From assembly GCF_900142215.1 (NCBI RefSeq), contig NZ_FRAC01000014.1:1-64000 (forward strand): a stretch of 64,000 bases of DNA. The letters are read 5' to 3'. Below are positions 44,852 to 53,260 of the stretch, piece by piece (within the stretch, counting starts at the first letter, position 1; every line of letters begins with the position of its first letter). A program made the translations under genes and the position numbers. Under the pieces are notes generated by a model. The model worked only from the letters and a program-made list of their open reading frames with translations. It ran no database searches and was not told where the DNA came from. Origin of the DNA: Anaerocolumna jejuensis DSM 15929. Lineage in GTDB: Bacteria; Bacillota; Clostridia; Lachnospirales; Lachnospiraceae.

Positions 44852-46246
44852 TTACCCAACCTCTATCTGGTTTTCTAAACAGTCTTCCTTTTCTTCCTCC
44901 TCAAAGCTGATTGTCCTTCTCTTCCACTTTCCGGATAAAAAGAAGCATAAACTGATTATAACGGCACTTAGCTGTGCGGCGGGAGCTGCTAATCCTACTC
45001 CGAATAATTCTTTATTCAGAAGTATATACAGGAGATAAGCTGTGGGAATTCTTACTATAATTCCGGACAGCATGTTATTAATCAAAGTAAATCCGGTATG
45101 CCCAGCCCCGTTAAATAGTCCGTTCATACTAAAAGTAATGGGTATCAGCAAATAATCCAGGCTGTAGGCTTTCATATAAGGGATTCCCATGCGGATCAGA
45201 TTCTCATCCTTTGAAAAGATACTTAATATTTCTCTTGGAAACATTACAGTCAAAATAAAGATCATATAAGACATGATGCAGGATATGCCCATTCCGTATA
45301 ACCAGGTCTTCTTCGCCCGGTCTACTTTTCCGGCGCCAAAGTTTTGAGCACACATGGTGGATATGGCAGCGCTCATTGCTATGGCCGGCAGTATTGCAAA
45401 GCCGTTGAATTTCCCTACGGCACCTACTGCTGCGGAGGCTGTTACGCCGATGGAATTAACCAATGCCGTCATAAAAAGAAAAGAAAGATTTGTTATAAAA
45501 TTCTGAACGGACATTGGTATTCCAATCTTCAAAATGGCCTTTAGCTGTATTTTACGAATGGCAAAGGAACTTAGCTTAAAGTCAAATACAAATTTCCTCT
45601 TAATCAAATATACAACACACAATAACAGGCTGATTCCCTGGGATATTACAGTAGCAATCCCTGCCCCTTTTGCACCCAGGCGCAATCCTCCGACAAGGAT
45701 AAAGTCAAGGATAATATTAATAACGCAGGAAATGGTAACGAAATACAGCGGGCTCTTGCTATCTCCCATGCCTCTCATAATGGCGCTTAAAGCATTATAT
45801 CCGAAGATAAACAGGATGCCGAGTGCGGTAACTATCAGAAAGCTCCTGGCTTCCGAAAATGCTTCTGCCGGTGTGTTTATCAGTTTCAGGATAGGGTCTG
45901 CGAACACAAGGATCAAACCTGTCATAACCACCGAAACAATGCATAGGGAGGTAAATAAGGTTCCAATAATCTCCTGCAGCTGCTTTGTTTTTCCAGCCCC
46001 CACTGACTGGGCAATTAATATCGTTGCTCCTGCACACAATCCAACTGCGACATTCATTACCAGGTTCGTCACCTGCCCGCCGATATTCACTCCGGACATG
46101 CTGTTCGTCCCGCAGAATTGTCCGACAATGACCATGTCAACAACACTGTATAATGTCTGAATAATGTTGGAGATGATAAAAGGAAATGCAAAAGTGATTA
46201 ATTGTCTTACAACATTCCCATCTGACAAATTATTATATTTATACAT
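44852..46246 (-). CDS. MATE-family transporter
   Basis: The 464 residues have about twelve membrane helices in two homologous halves, with MATE features such as ITFAFPFIISNIIQTLYSVVDMVIVGQF and NFITNLSFLFMTALVNSIG. MATE proteins export drugs or metabolites using H+ or Na+. It is the last gene of the minus-strand series starting at the sugar-binding lipoprotein, 37 nt after the DUF4038-type hydrolase. It may export by-products or a toxic aglycone; the substrate is unknown. Confidence 0.92.
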   Translation of the reverse strand: MYKYNNLSDGNVVRQLITFAFPFIISNIIQTLYSVVDMVIVGQFCGTNSMSGVNIGGQVTNLVMNVAVGLCAGATILIAQSVGAGKTKQLQEIIGTLFTSLCIVSVVMTGLILVFADPILKLINTPAEAFSEARSFLIVTALGILFIFGYNALSAIMRGMGDSKSPLYFVTISCVINIILDFILVGGLRLGAKGAGIATVISQGISLLLCVVYLIKRKFVFDFKLSSFAIRKIQLKAILKIGIPMSVQNFITNLSFLFMTALVNSIGVTASAAVGAVGKFNGFAILPAIAMSAAISTMCAQNFGAGKVDRAKKTWLYGMGISCIMSYMIFILTVMFPREILSIFSKDENLIRMGIPYMKAYSLDYLLIPITFSMNGLFNGAGHTGFTLINNMLSGIIVRIPTAYLLYILLNKELFGVGLAAPAAQLSAVIISLCFFLSGKWKRRTISFEEEEKEDCLENQIEVG

Positions 46247-46283
46247 ATTTAGTTTATCCTGGCTTTTCCGATTATGTAACCGT

Positions 46284-47888
46284 TCATCTCCTCTCCGCTA
46301 CCAATAACCAGTCTCCCTTCTCTTTCTTCACAGGTAATTCCCACTCCCCATCGATGGCTATCATATCTTCCAAGTATGCCGAATATTCTCCGGTACGGGG
46401 ATTGAACCACATTGCCTGATACAATCCTTTCTGCAGGCCGTTAATTTTTGCCCCGGCTGTAAAATCCTCATAATAAACAAGGACTCTGTCATGGTTCTCA
46501 CTGACTGTGACCAGCGGGGACAGCTTTACAAAAATATTTGCATTCTGGTTATTACCATCGTCTGCGTAGGGCAGGAATTCCTCAAAACGAACCTTCTCAT
46601 AAAAAGCTTTCATATGGCCCATCTGCTCTGCGCCGATTCCATCAATTGCTTCATACCAGGTGATATCAAACCGGTTAAAAATATTGCCAAAGGGGCTTGC
46701 CTGTTCTTTTTCCAAGACGTTATCCCAGATTCCCTGTGCTCCGTAGGTATAACCGCAGCCTCCCAGCTGAATGGACATATAGGCTGCCCTTCTCAGCATA
46801 TCCGCCGTACACAGGCGCGTCCCGTTTTCCTCTAAGGTCGAGCAAAATTCATAAAAGCATTCCCCTTCTATAAAGGGCTTTTTGGAGTACTTTTCAAGGA
46901 AATCCTGATAATCCTTTCTGCCGACCGTGAAGTCTCCATGTCCGGCCTGGTTGAGGGTAAAATCGAACCAAGCTTCCTCCTGATAATAATCCGCAAAAGG
47001 ACGTTCATTGGTATAGTGGGCTGTCTGCAGGGTCCCATAACCATCTAATTTTTCCACATATTCCGCTACTTCACGCCATCCGTCTATGCACAATTTTCTC
47101 TCTTCGCCCCCATTATAGCCGGCGACCTCGCCTGCCAGGGTCCAGACGACCGGCAGGGCTCCGTACCTGGCTACAATATACCTGGCCAGTATTTTTTGCT
47201 GTTCGATATTATTCAGAATTGACATAGACCATGCAAAGCCTAAGGCATTTACAAGCCCCAGGTCCGCAAGGTAATACATGCGCCGGTCTAATTCCTGCTG
47301 ATAAAATTCAATATTGGGAAGGCTTCCGTCTTTACCTTCCGTCCAGTAATATTGACTGCCCCCCATAAGGCGGTCACTTCTCAGATTTGTCTGATAGACA
47401 TTAAAGCCCTGAGATACTCTTCTTTCAGCCATCCCTTTAAACATGCTTTTCATGTCCGGATGATTTGACCAGTCCCACCGTTCCTTATAAGCAAATTCCC
47501 AATGGGTATCCCCCAGCCAGAAAAAGGGAGTTCCGTCATCATGTATCAGATATCTTCCCGAAGGATGGACCTTTAGGAAACCGTGGCGGTAGATTTCTAA
47601 ATCACCCTGATAATCCACACACTCTATTTCATCCTCCAGACCGTTTAAGCCGGAGGGTTCATCTGCCGTCAATTTATATTTCCATACCCCGGTCTCTGTA
47701 GGTGCAAAAGATATCTTATAAACATTATCTCCGTCCCAATATGCCTCTCTCCTAATCTGGCAGCCTGACGGAGCCGTAAATACGGCTGAAATATCCACAT
47801 CCAGAAATGGATTGTTATAAGCGGCCTTGCTTTTGAATTCTAAAATAATCTGCCGCCACTTCTCAGTCTTCTTATTTGCAGCTTTCAC
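46284..47888 (-). CDS. DUF5060/DUF4038-type (apiosidase-like) glycoside hydrolase
   Basis: The 534 residues show a DUF5060 beta-sandwich (about 10-105: WRQIILEFKS, YWDGDNVYKISFAPTETGVW), a DUF4038 TIM barrel (HPSGRYLIHDDGTPFFWLGD, THWEFAYKER, GFNVYQTNLRSD, VVWTLAGEVAGY, KPFIEGECFYE) and a C-terminal beta-domain (about 440-534). This architecture is that of GH140-like apiosidases, which release D-apiose units from rhamnogalacturonan-II in Bacteroides. Candidate catalytic acids are the Glu residues in LAGEVAG and IEGECFY. No signal peptide. GTG start; one base after the preceding hydrolase gene. Substrate inferred from family only. Confidence 0.83.
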   Translation of the reverse strand: MKAANKKTEKWRQIILEFKSKAAYNNPFLDVDISAVFTAPSGCQIRREAYWDGDNVYKISFAPTETGVWKYKLTADEPSGLNGLEDEIECVDYQGDLEIYRHGFLKVHPSGRYLIHDDGTPFFWLGDTHWEFAYKERWDWSNHPDMKSMFKGMAERRVSQGFNVYQTNLRSDRLMGGSQYYWTEGKDGSLPNIEFYQQELDRRMYYLADLGLVNALGFAWSMSILNNIEQQKILARYIVARYGALPVVWTLAGEVAGYNGGEERKLCIDGWREVAEYVEKLDGYGTLQTAHYTNERPFADYYQEEAWFDFTLNQAGHGDFTVGRKDYQDFLEKYSKKPFIEGECFYEFCSTLEENGTRLCTADMLRRAAYMSIQLGGCGYTYGAQGIWDNVLEKEQASPFGNIFNRFDITWYEAIDGIGAEQMGHMKAFYEKVRFEEFLPYADDGNNQNANIFVKLSPLVTVSENHDRVLVYYEDFTAGAKINGLQKGLYQAMWFNPRTGEYSAYLEDMIAIDGEWELPVKKEKGDWLLVAERR

Positions 47889-47889
47889 T

Positions 47890-49413
47890 TTATAACCCCC
47901 TTTTTCCTGCCAGTTCTACAGCCATTTCAATTAATTCCTCCGCATCTTCACTGCAAATGAACCCTTTTGATATCTGTTCCCCGGTATCCTGTGTAACCAG
48001 TTTTCTGTAATTTTCAATGGTACCGTATAATTCCTTCAGCATGGAGGCTGAAAATGCTTCCTGATAGCCAAACAGACCGTCCTTGTCCGAGTCGGGATTT
48101 AACATACTCATACCGGGTTCTATCGTACTTGTACTGCAATAGCGTCCTGACGGGTAACCCAGCAGACACGTCCTGAGACCTCCAATTGTATTTCCAAAGG
48201 CATCCTTACAGTTCTCGCCCTCAGCGTCCACTTTAATACGTTCGCAATGACCGGGAGCAGCTCCTGTTCTGACCCAGTGAAATAGATTTCGAAAGGCTGC
48301 CGCATAAAGGAATTGTGAGGGATAATTATTTCCTTCCTTCTGTTTTCCCAGGTATTCGGGCAAATGATTTATACGGATTAAATCCGGGTCCTTTTGATAA
48401 TAGTCCACATAGCTGTACACGGTGTCATGGCTCGCTCCGGTCACTTCATATAATCTGTATTTGAATTCCGTACTGTCACTGTCAGGCCGCATGGTCCTCC
48501 AGCTTTCAAATCTTCCGTTTTCACTTTCAGTCTGAACTTCTATAAAGGGCTGCCTGATCTTTTCAATTCTGGATAATCTGTAATTGTATTCCTGCAGCAC
48601 CTCATACTGGTTGACCGGTATAACAAAGGAATGTACACCGCCGCCGGCCAGATATCCGTCAAAAACTGCCTGCTCCCTGGCAACTTCCGGCCGGTAGGCA
48701 AAGCTGTTTACATACCTGTATAGATAGCAGGCTGATTGGGACCAGCCTGTCAGGTAAAGATATTTCCTGGCGTATTGAAGCAAGGGGTTTTTCTTATCCT
48801 CCGAACGGATCAGCCAGGCCAAATCGGTAAGCATATCCCAAAACAAGCCTGTCTCGTAGGAAAAATCAACGTCGGATGCTGCCTTCCGGCCTTTTTGAAA
48901 TTCTTCTATCTCACGGGAGGCCGGGTTTTCAGGATTGGGATTATTCCATGATAACCGCCCATACCTTTCTTTATCAAATTCCACCATTTTCTCTATGGTA
49001 TTGGGCTTACTGGTAATACCGATATAAATATCACCCTTTCGCAGGAATTCTCTATGTCCTAAAATCCACATACGGTCAATTTCCATAAAGGAGGTAGGAT
49101 TGATAATTTCTATAATGACATTACCGCTGGCTTTAGACGGGTCCTTGGGTGCACGAAGGACGAACCGGTTAACATAGGGGGCATCCTTTACAGCTATTTC
49201 TACGTTTCCATTTTGATCAGTTGACTGATATACATTGGCTGTGCCGTACATATAATATTCTGTTTCTTCATAGCCCTTCTGAGACAGCCCGCAATACTTT
49301 TCCGCACTGGCAAAGGGGTAACTGCTATTTGTAACAGGTATTTTCTCGATTTTTGTTATCATTTCCCTTATATTCCTTTCGATATATTCTGATTTTAAAC
49401 TCCAGGTATTCAT
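47890..49413 (-). CDS. alpha/beta-hydrolase-domain protein, probable esterase
   Basis: The 507 residues resemble the large alpha/beta hydrolase group of carbohydrate loci: VIIEIINPTSFMEIDRMWIL, then the nucleophile elbow GWSQSACYLY, LAGGGVHSFVIPV and GASHDTVY with a candidate catalytic His. No secretion signal. In such loci these proteins are probable sugar-ester or aromatic-ester hydrolases. An alternative start at 49362 (490 residues, MITKIEKIPV) has AAAGGA upstream and may be the true one; the ATG at 49413 lacks a clear ribosome site. It is followed directly by the DUF4038-type hydrolase. Confidence 0.75.
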   Translation of the reverse strand: MNTWSLKSEYIERNIREMITKIEKIPVTNSSYPFASAEKYCGLSQKGYEETEYYMYGTANVYQSTDQNGNVEIAVKDAPYVNRFVLRAPKDPSKASGNVIIEIINPTSFMEIDRMWILGHREFLRKGDIYIGITSKPNTIEKMVEFDKERYGRLSWNNPNPENPASREIEEFQKGRKAASDVDFSYETGLFWDMLTDLAWLIRSEDKKNPLLQYARKYLYLTGWSQSACYLYRYVNSFAYRPEVAREQAVFDGYLAGGGVHSFVIPVNQYEVLQEYNYRLSRIEKIRQPFIEVQTESENGRFESWRTMRPDSDSTEFKYRLYEVTGASHDTVYSYVDYYQKDPDLIRINHLPEYLGKQKEGNNYPSQFLYAAAFRNLFHWVRTGAAPGHCERIKVDAEGENCKDAFGNTIGGLRTCLLGYPSGRYCSTSTIEPGMSMLNPDSDKDGLFGYQEAFSASMLKELYGTIENYRKLVTQDTGEQISKGFICSEDAEELIEMAVELAGKRGL

Positions 49414-49434
49414 TCAATAAACATGACCTTGACT

Positions 49435-49453
49435 TATGATACCCGAATCACTT
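49435..49453 (-). repeat. short intergenic repeat, copy 2
   Basis: ACTTATGATACCCGAATCA on the plus strand differs by one base from the copy at 18249-18267. It lies 22 nt upstream of the esterase start and 27 nt after the permease stop. Confidence 0.5.
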
Positions 49454-49479
49454 ATTCTATTTTAAGCAGCAGGATTCTG

Positions 49480-50379
49480 CTAGCCCTTTACTCCTCCCAA
49501 TGTAATTCCCTTAACAAAGTTCTTTTGAATAAAAGGATAGATAGCAACCACCGGCAAGATGCCAAGTGTCGCCATAGCCATACGTACAGTTGCCGTTGGT
49601 ATCTGGGCCAGGCCCTGGCTTGCATTTGTCAGGCTGGATGCATTCTGGGATAATGCCTGAATATTTTGCATCAACCGGTTCAAGAGGTTCTGTATACTAT
49701 ATAAATCCGTGTTTTTTACCAAATAAATATAACCGTTATTCCAGTCATTCCAATATGCAATGCCCACAAACATACCGATGGTAGCAATAATTGGCTTTGC
49801 CATTGGAAGCGCAACGGAATACATTGTTTTAAATTCTCCAGCCCCGTCAATGTAGGCTGCCTCAAGAATTTCGTCCGGAACACCGGTAACAAAATAGCTT
49901 TTCATAAGAAGCACATTAAAGGCATTCATTAAAAGCCCCGGTACCAGCAGACCGGCAAAAGTATCCTTCACATGGAAGATATTTGTATAATTAATATAGG
50001 TGGGTACCAGTCCTCCGTTAAACAGCATGGTGAAAAACACCAGAAAAGTCAGGAGTCCGCGGAGAGGAAGGCCCTTTTTCGATAAGCCATAGGCCAGTAA
50101 TGTGGTTATGACCAGACTGGAGGTTACTCCCACTGCCGTCAGCAGAAACGACATTCCATAGGCACGCATCACCACACTGCTGTTGGACTTAAAGACCCAC
50201 TCATAGGCAAAAAGGCTCCATTTTTCAGGAAAAAAGGAATAGCCGTTCTGCAAGAGAGAAGCATTGTCTGTCGCAGAAGATATCACCATTAATATAATGG
50301 GTATAATCGCCAGCAAGGATAGAATTGTCATGATCAAATGACCAAATGTGTCATATATTCTAGCTTCTTTCGTTTTCAT
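49480..50379 (-). CDS. carbohydrate ABC permease (LplC/YtcP-like)
   Basis: The 299 residues have six membrane helices and the EAA loop EAAYIDGAGEFKTMYSVALP that docks the ATPase. It ends with YPFIQKNFVKGITLGGVKG, typical of CUT1 LplC-type permeases. The ATG at 50379 has GGAGGTGAAT directly upstream; a TTG four codons earlier is within that site. Second permease of the importer with the 50401 gene. No ATPase is encoded here. Confidence 0.94.
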   Translation of the reverse strand: MKTKEARIYDTFGHLIMTILSLLAIIPIILMVISSATDNASLLQNGYSFFPEKWSLFAYEWVFKSNSSVVMRAYGMSFLLTAVGVTSSLVITTLLAYGLSKKGLPLRGLLTFLVFFTMLFNGGLVPTYINYTNIFHVKDTFAGLLVPGLLMNAFNVLLMKSYFVTGVPDEILEAAYIDGAGEFKTMYSVALPMAKPIIATIGMFVGIAYWNDWNNGYIYLVKNTDLYSIQNLLNRLMQNIQALSQNASSLTNASQGLAQIPTATVRMAMATLGILPVVAIYPFIQKNFVKGITLGGVKG

Positions 50380-50400
50380 ATTCACCTCCAACTAATCTCC

Positions 50401-51363
50401 TTAGATCAATGCGCTGTCTTTATCAACTCTGCGCACCAGCATATTTGCACCTAACACCAGGATAAATCCGATAACAGACTGATACAGGCCGGCTGCTGCG
50501 GACATGGATATATTGCCAAGCTGTAACAGACCGCGGTACACATAGGTATCAATGGTATTGGTGGTAGAATACAAGGCCCCCTGATTCATAGGCACCTGAT
50601 AAAACAGCCCGAAATCGGAATAGAATATCCTGCCGACTGCCATTAACGTAAGCATAATTATCGTTGGTTTCAGCAGCGGTAGAGTGATATATTTAAATTG
50701 CTTCCACCTGTTCGCGCCATCCACCAAAGCCGATTCATAATAGGCCCTGTCAAAGCCCAGGATAGTTGCCAGATACACGATACAATTGTAACCGACACTT
50801 TTCCATGCACTTACAAAAATAATGATGAAAGGCCAGTACTTCGGTTCACTATACCAGTCAATCGATTTCATACCGAAAGCAGGCAGAAGTGAGTTATTTA
50901 CAAAACCATTTTCAACACTAAAGAAGGAAAATACAAGGTATCCTATGATAACGGTAGATATTAAATTCGGCAGAAGAATCACGCTCTGGTATACTTTTTT
51001 CCTTTTTCCGTTAAGTTCACTTAATATAACTGCAACTAAAACAGCCATGATGGTATTAACAATGATAAACGCAACGTTATATAATATCGTGTTGCGGGTT
51101 ATGACCCAGGCATCACTTGTTTTAAATAAATATTCAAAGTTTTTAAAGCCAATCCAATTGCTCCCAAAGATGCCTTTTCGGGCATTATACTGTTTAAATG
51201 CGATAACCAGACCCGGAAGCGGCATATAATTATTAATAAACAAATATAGAAAACCAGGCAGCATCATGATATAAATCGGAATAAAACGCTTCCATTTTCC
51301 CCACTTTATATGTAAAGGGTTTTTATTTAAATATGTTCTTTTGTTTTCTTTCACATCAGTCAA
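50401..51363 (-). CDS. carbohydrate ABC permease (LplB-like)
   Basis: The 320 residues have six membrane helices, an IPIYIMMLPGFLYLFINNYMP start and the EAA loop YESALVDGANRWKQFKYITLP. This is the LplB-type CUT1 permease partner. The start is TTG, with GGAG 8 nt upstream. It lies between the binding lipoprotein and the LplC-like permease and should form a heterodimer with the latter. Confidence 0.94.
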   Translation of the reverse strand: MTDVKENKRTYLNKNPLHIKWGKWKRFIPIYIMMLPGFLYLFINNYMPLPGLVIAFKQYNARKGIFGSNWIGFKNFEYLFKTSDAWVITRNTILYNVAFIIVNTIMAVLVAVILSELNGKRKKVYQSVILLPNLISTVIIGYLVFSFFSVENGFVNNSLLPAFGMKSIDWYSEPKYWPFIIIFVSAWKSVGYNCIVYLATILGFDRAYYESALVDGANRWKQFKYITLPLLKPTIIMLTLMAVGRIFYSDFGLFYQVPMNQGALYSTTNTIDTYVYRGLLQLGNISMSAAAGLYQSVIGFILVLGANMLVRRVDKDSALI

Positions 51364-51390
51364 GCCATCATCTCCTTCTGTCTGTCAGGC

Positions 51391-51442
51391 TAATAATTGA
51401 CAATGGTGGAATTCACCCCATCCCGGCCATTGTCAATTATTA
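51391..51442. promoter_or_regulatory. hairpin between binding-protein and permease genes
   Basis: TAATAATTGACAATGG (51391-51406) pairs perfectly with 51427-51442; loop 20 nt. On the minus strand no U-tract follows (GCCTGACAG), so it looks like a 3'-end stabilising or processing hairpin that would raise lipoprotein mRNA over the permease mRNA. Confidence 0.6.
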
Positions 51443-51460
51443 ATCATAATCCCAATAGTA

Positions 51461-53020
51461 TTACTTGTTTTTTGCCGCAGCCCACGCATCAAGCTGCTTC
51501 TGCTTTTCGGCAATGATTTTATCAATGCCGGCCTTCTTCATTTTGGCATTCATTTCATCAATACCGGTTGCCGGATTCACAAAACCGTACTCAAGACTCT
51601 TTTGGAATTCATCATAGACATTTTGAACACTGGTCATTTCTGTAGCAACATTTGTCGTATCAAAGCTAAATCCTAGAGCAGCTGATTTTTTAGCATTCTC
51701 ATTAAAGTTTTTCATATTCTCCCATAAATTAGGATCATTTCCGTTCCATATGTGAGTTATAAACTGGTTCGGCATTAACCAACCCACTGAATGGCTCCAG
51801 CCGGAATTTGTTGCATCCACACCATCGGCAAAATCAATCAGACCGCTGTCTAAAACTTTATAATGCTGTCCTTCAATTCCCCAGGCAAGAAGATTTGCCA
51901 AATCCGCATCCGTATAAAAAGCATTAAGTAAACGCATGGAAGCTTCCGCATTAACCGTATTGATGGAGATTGCCCAAGGGAAGGAGGCAACAGAAGAGGA
52001 GCTTATAAAGTCATCCATCGTCTGAAAAATCGTCATTGGCCTTCCGCATAAATTACTTTCCTGTGCCTTAATACCGGGTTTGCCGGTGGTATTATAGCTT
52101 ATTAAGGTTCCGGCTTTTACAAGCTCACCTACGGCGGTAGTATCCGTTATTGCATCCTTACTGATATAACCTTTTTGATTGTAACCATAAATGCGGTTAC
52201 ATAGTTCCTTATAGAAATCACTGGTAAATACATTTTCAACCTTAAGCTCTTTTCCCCAATTCATTAATACACCGAATGCATTACCGCCAAGTAAATCAGC
52301 CTCTGTCAACTGAGCTATTGCCAAAGTCGTTGGTCTGTACAATTCAATATTAGGGTATTTTTCGTGAAGTTTTGTATAAATATCATCCAATTCTGCCTGG
52401 GTCACTTTCACAGTTTCTTTGCTTTCATCAACCGGATATCCGATACCTTTCAGATATTCCGTAGCAACTGCCGTGCTGCCACGGCCCCCAGCCATATCAC
52501 GGTTATTCGGTACACCATACAGCTTGCCGTTTATGCGGCATGCGTCAACATATTCCTTTCCTACGGCATCTACAATTCCGGACCCATAGTTCTTTAACAG
52601 GTCATTATCTTCAAGATCCAGCAGATATCCCTGCTGAACCATTGAATTATAGCCACTTAATATGGTACTGATAATATCAACCTGCTCTCCGCCGGATAAG
52701 GCAAGGGTCATATTTTGTTTATAAGAGCTGCTGTCAGAAATCTGAAATTCCACTTCAATTCCATATCGCTCCTTTGTTATTGCATTAATTGCATCCTGAA
52801 CTTTCTGTGTATCAGCCGGAGCACCTGTCCATGTCATAAAACTCATAACAAGATGTGTAATCTCCCCATTGCCTTTTTGATCCTCAGGCTTCTGTGTTGC
52901 TTCGTTTTTGCTGCCACCGGAAGTCTGGTCGTTCCCGGAATTTCCATTATTGGTCTTGCTGCATGCAGCCAAACTAAAAATCATAATAACCGTTAATAAT
53001 AAAGCCAGTCCTTTTTTCAT
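51461..53020 (-). CDS. extracellular sugar-binding lipoprotein (LplA-like)
   Basis: The 519 residues begin with a lipoprotein signal ending FSLAAC (Cys20) and an Asn/Ser/Gly linker, then a large binding-protein fold of the LplA type (about 500 residues, as in oligosaccharide importers): VEFQISDSSSYKQNMTLALS, YGVPNNRDMAGGRGS, WAISINTVNAEASMRLLNAF. The ATG at 53020 has AAGGAGAGG upstream; an earlier start would misplace the signal peptide. First gene of the importer operon and divergent from the sensor kinase, which probably regulates it. Probable oligosaccharide ligand. Confidence 0.94.
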   Translation of the reverse strand: MKKGLALLLTVIMIFSLAACSKTNNGNSGNDQTSGGSKNEATQKPEDQKGNGEITHLVMSFMTWTGAPADTQKVQDAINAITKERYGIEVEFQISDSSSYKQNMTLALSGGEQVDIISTILSGYNSMVQQGYLLDLEDNDLLKNYGSGIVDAVGKEYVDACRINGKLYGVPNNRDMAGGRGSTAVATEYLKGIGYPVDESKETVKVTQAELDDIYTKLHEKYPNIELYRPTTLAIAQLTEADLLGGNAFGVLMNWGKELKVENVFTSDFYKELCNRIYGYNQKGYISKDAITDTTAVGELVKAGTLISYNTTGKPGIKAQESNLCGRPMTIFQTMDDFISSSSVASFPWAISINTVNAEASMRLLNAFYTDADLANLLAWGIEGQHYKVLDSGLIDFADGVDATNSGWSHSVGWLMPNQFITHIWNGNDPNLWENMKNFNENAKKSAALGFSFDTTNVATEMTSVQNVYDEFQKSLEYGFVNPATGIDEMNAKMKKAGIDKIIAEKQKQLDAWAAAKNK

Positions 53021-53084
53021 AACTATCCTCTCCTTAAAGATTATTTTTGTCATAGATGTTCAGTTGTTCTTCTGTGACAAATTC

Positions 53085-53148
53085 ATTATAGATTAAACAA
53101 CCTATGTAACAAAAGAATTATGCTGTTGTGAATTTGCACAATTATGCT
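53085..53148 (-). promoter_or_regulatory. importer promoter with upstream direct repeats
   Basis: On the minus strand TTGTTA (53107-53112) and a perfect TATAAT (53085-53090) are 16 bp apart. Just upstream of the -35 box, AGCATAATT occurs twice (53116-53124 and 53140-53148), 24 bp apart, with the palindrome TTGTG-aatttg-CACAA between. This is the expected place for an activating response regulator. Confidence 0.6.
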
Positions 53149-53260
53149 ATGATTTATCACCATTCTTTGACATCTTTGCAAACAGTTGCATAGCATTTTT
53201 CTATATGATATCATTATGAATAGGCAATATCCACAATACTCTACTGTAGGGGGTAATCAA

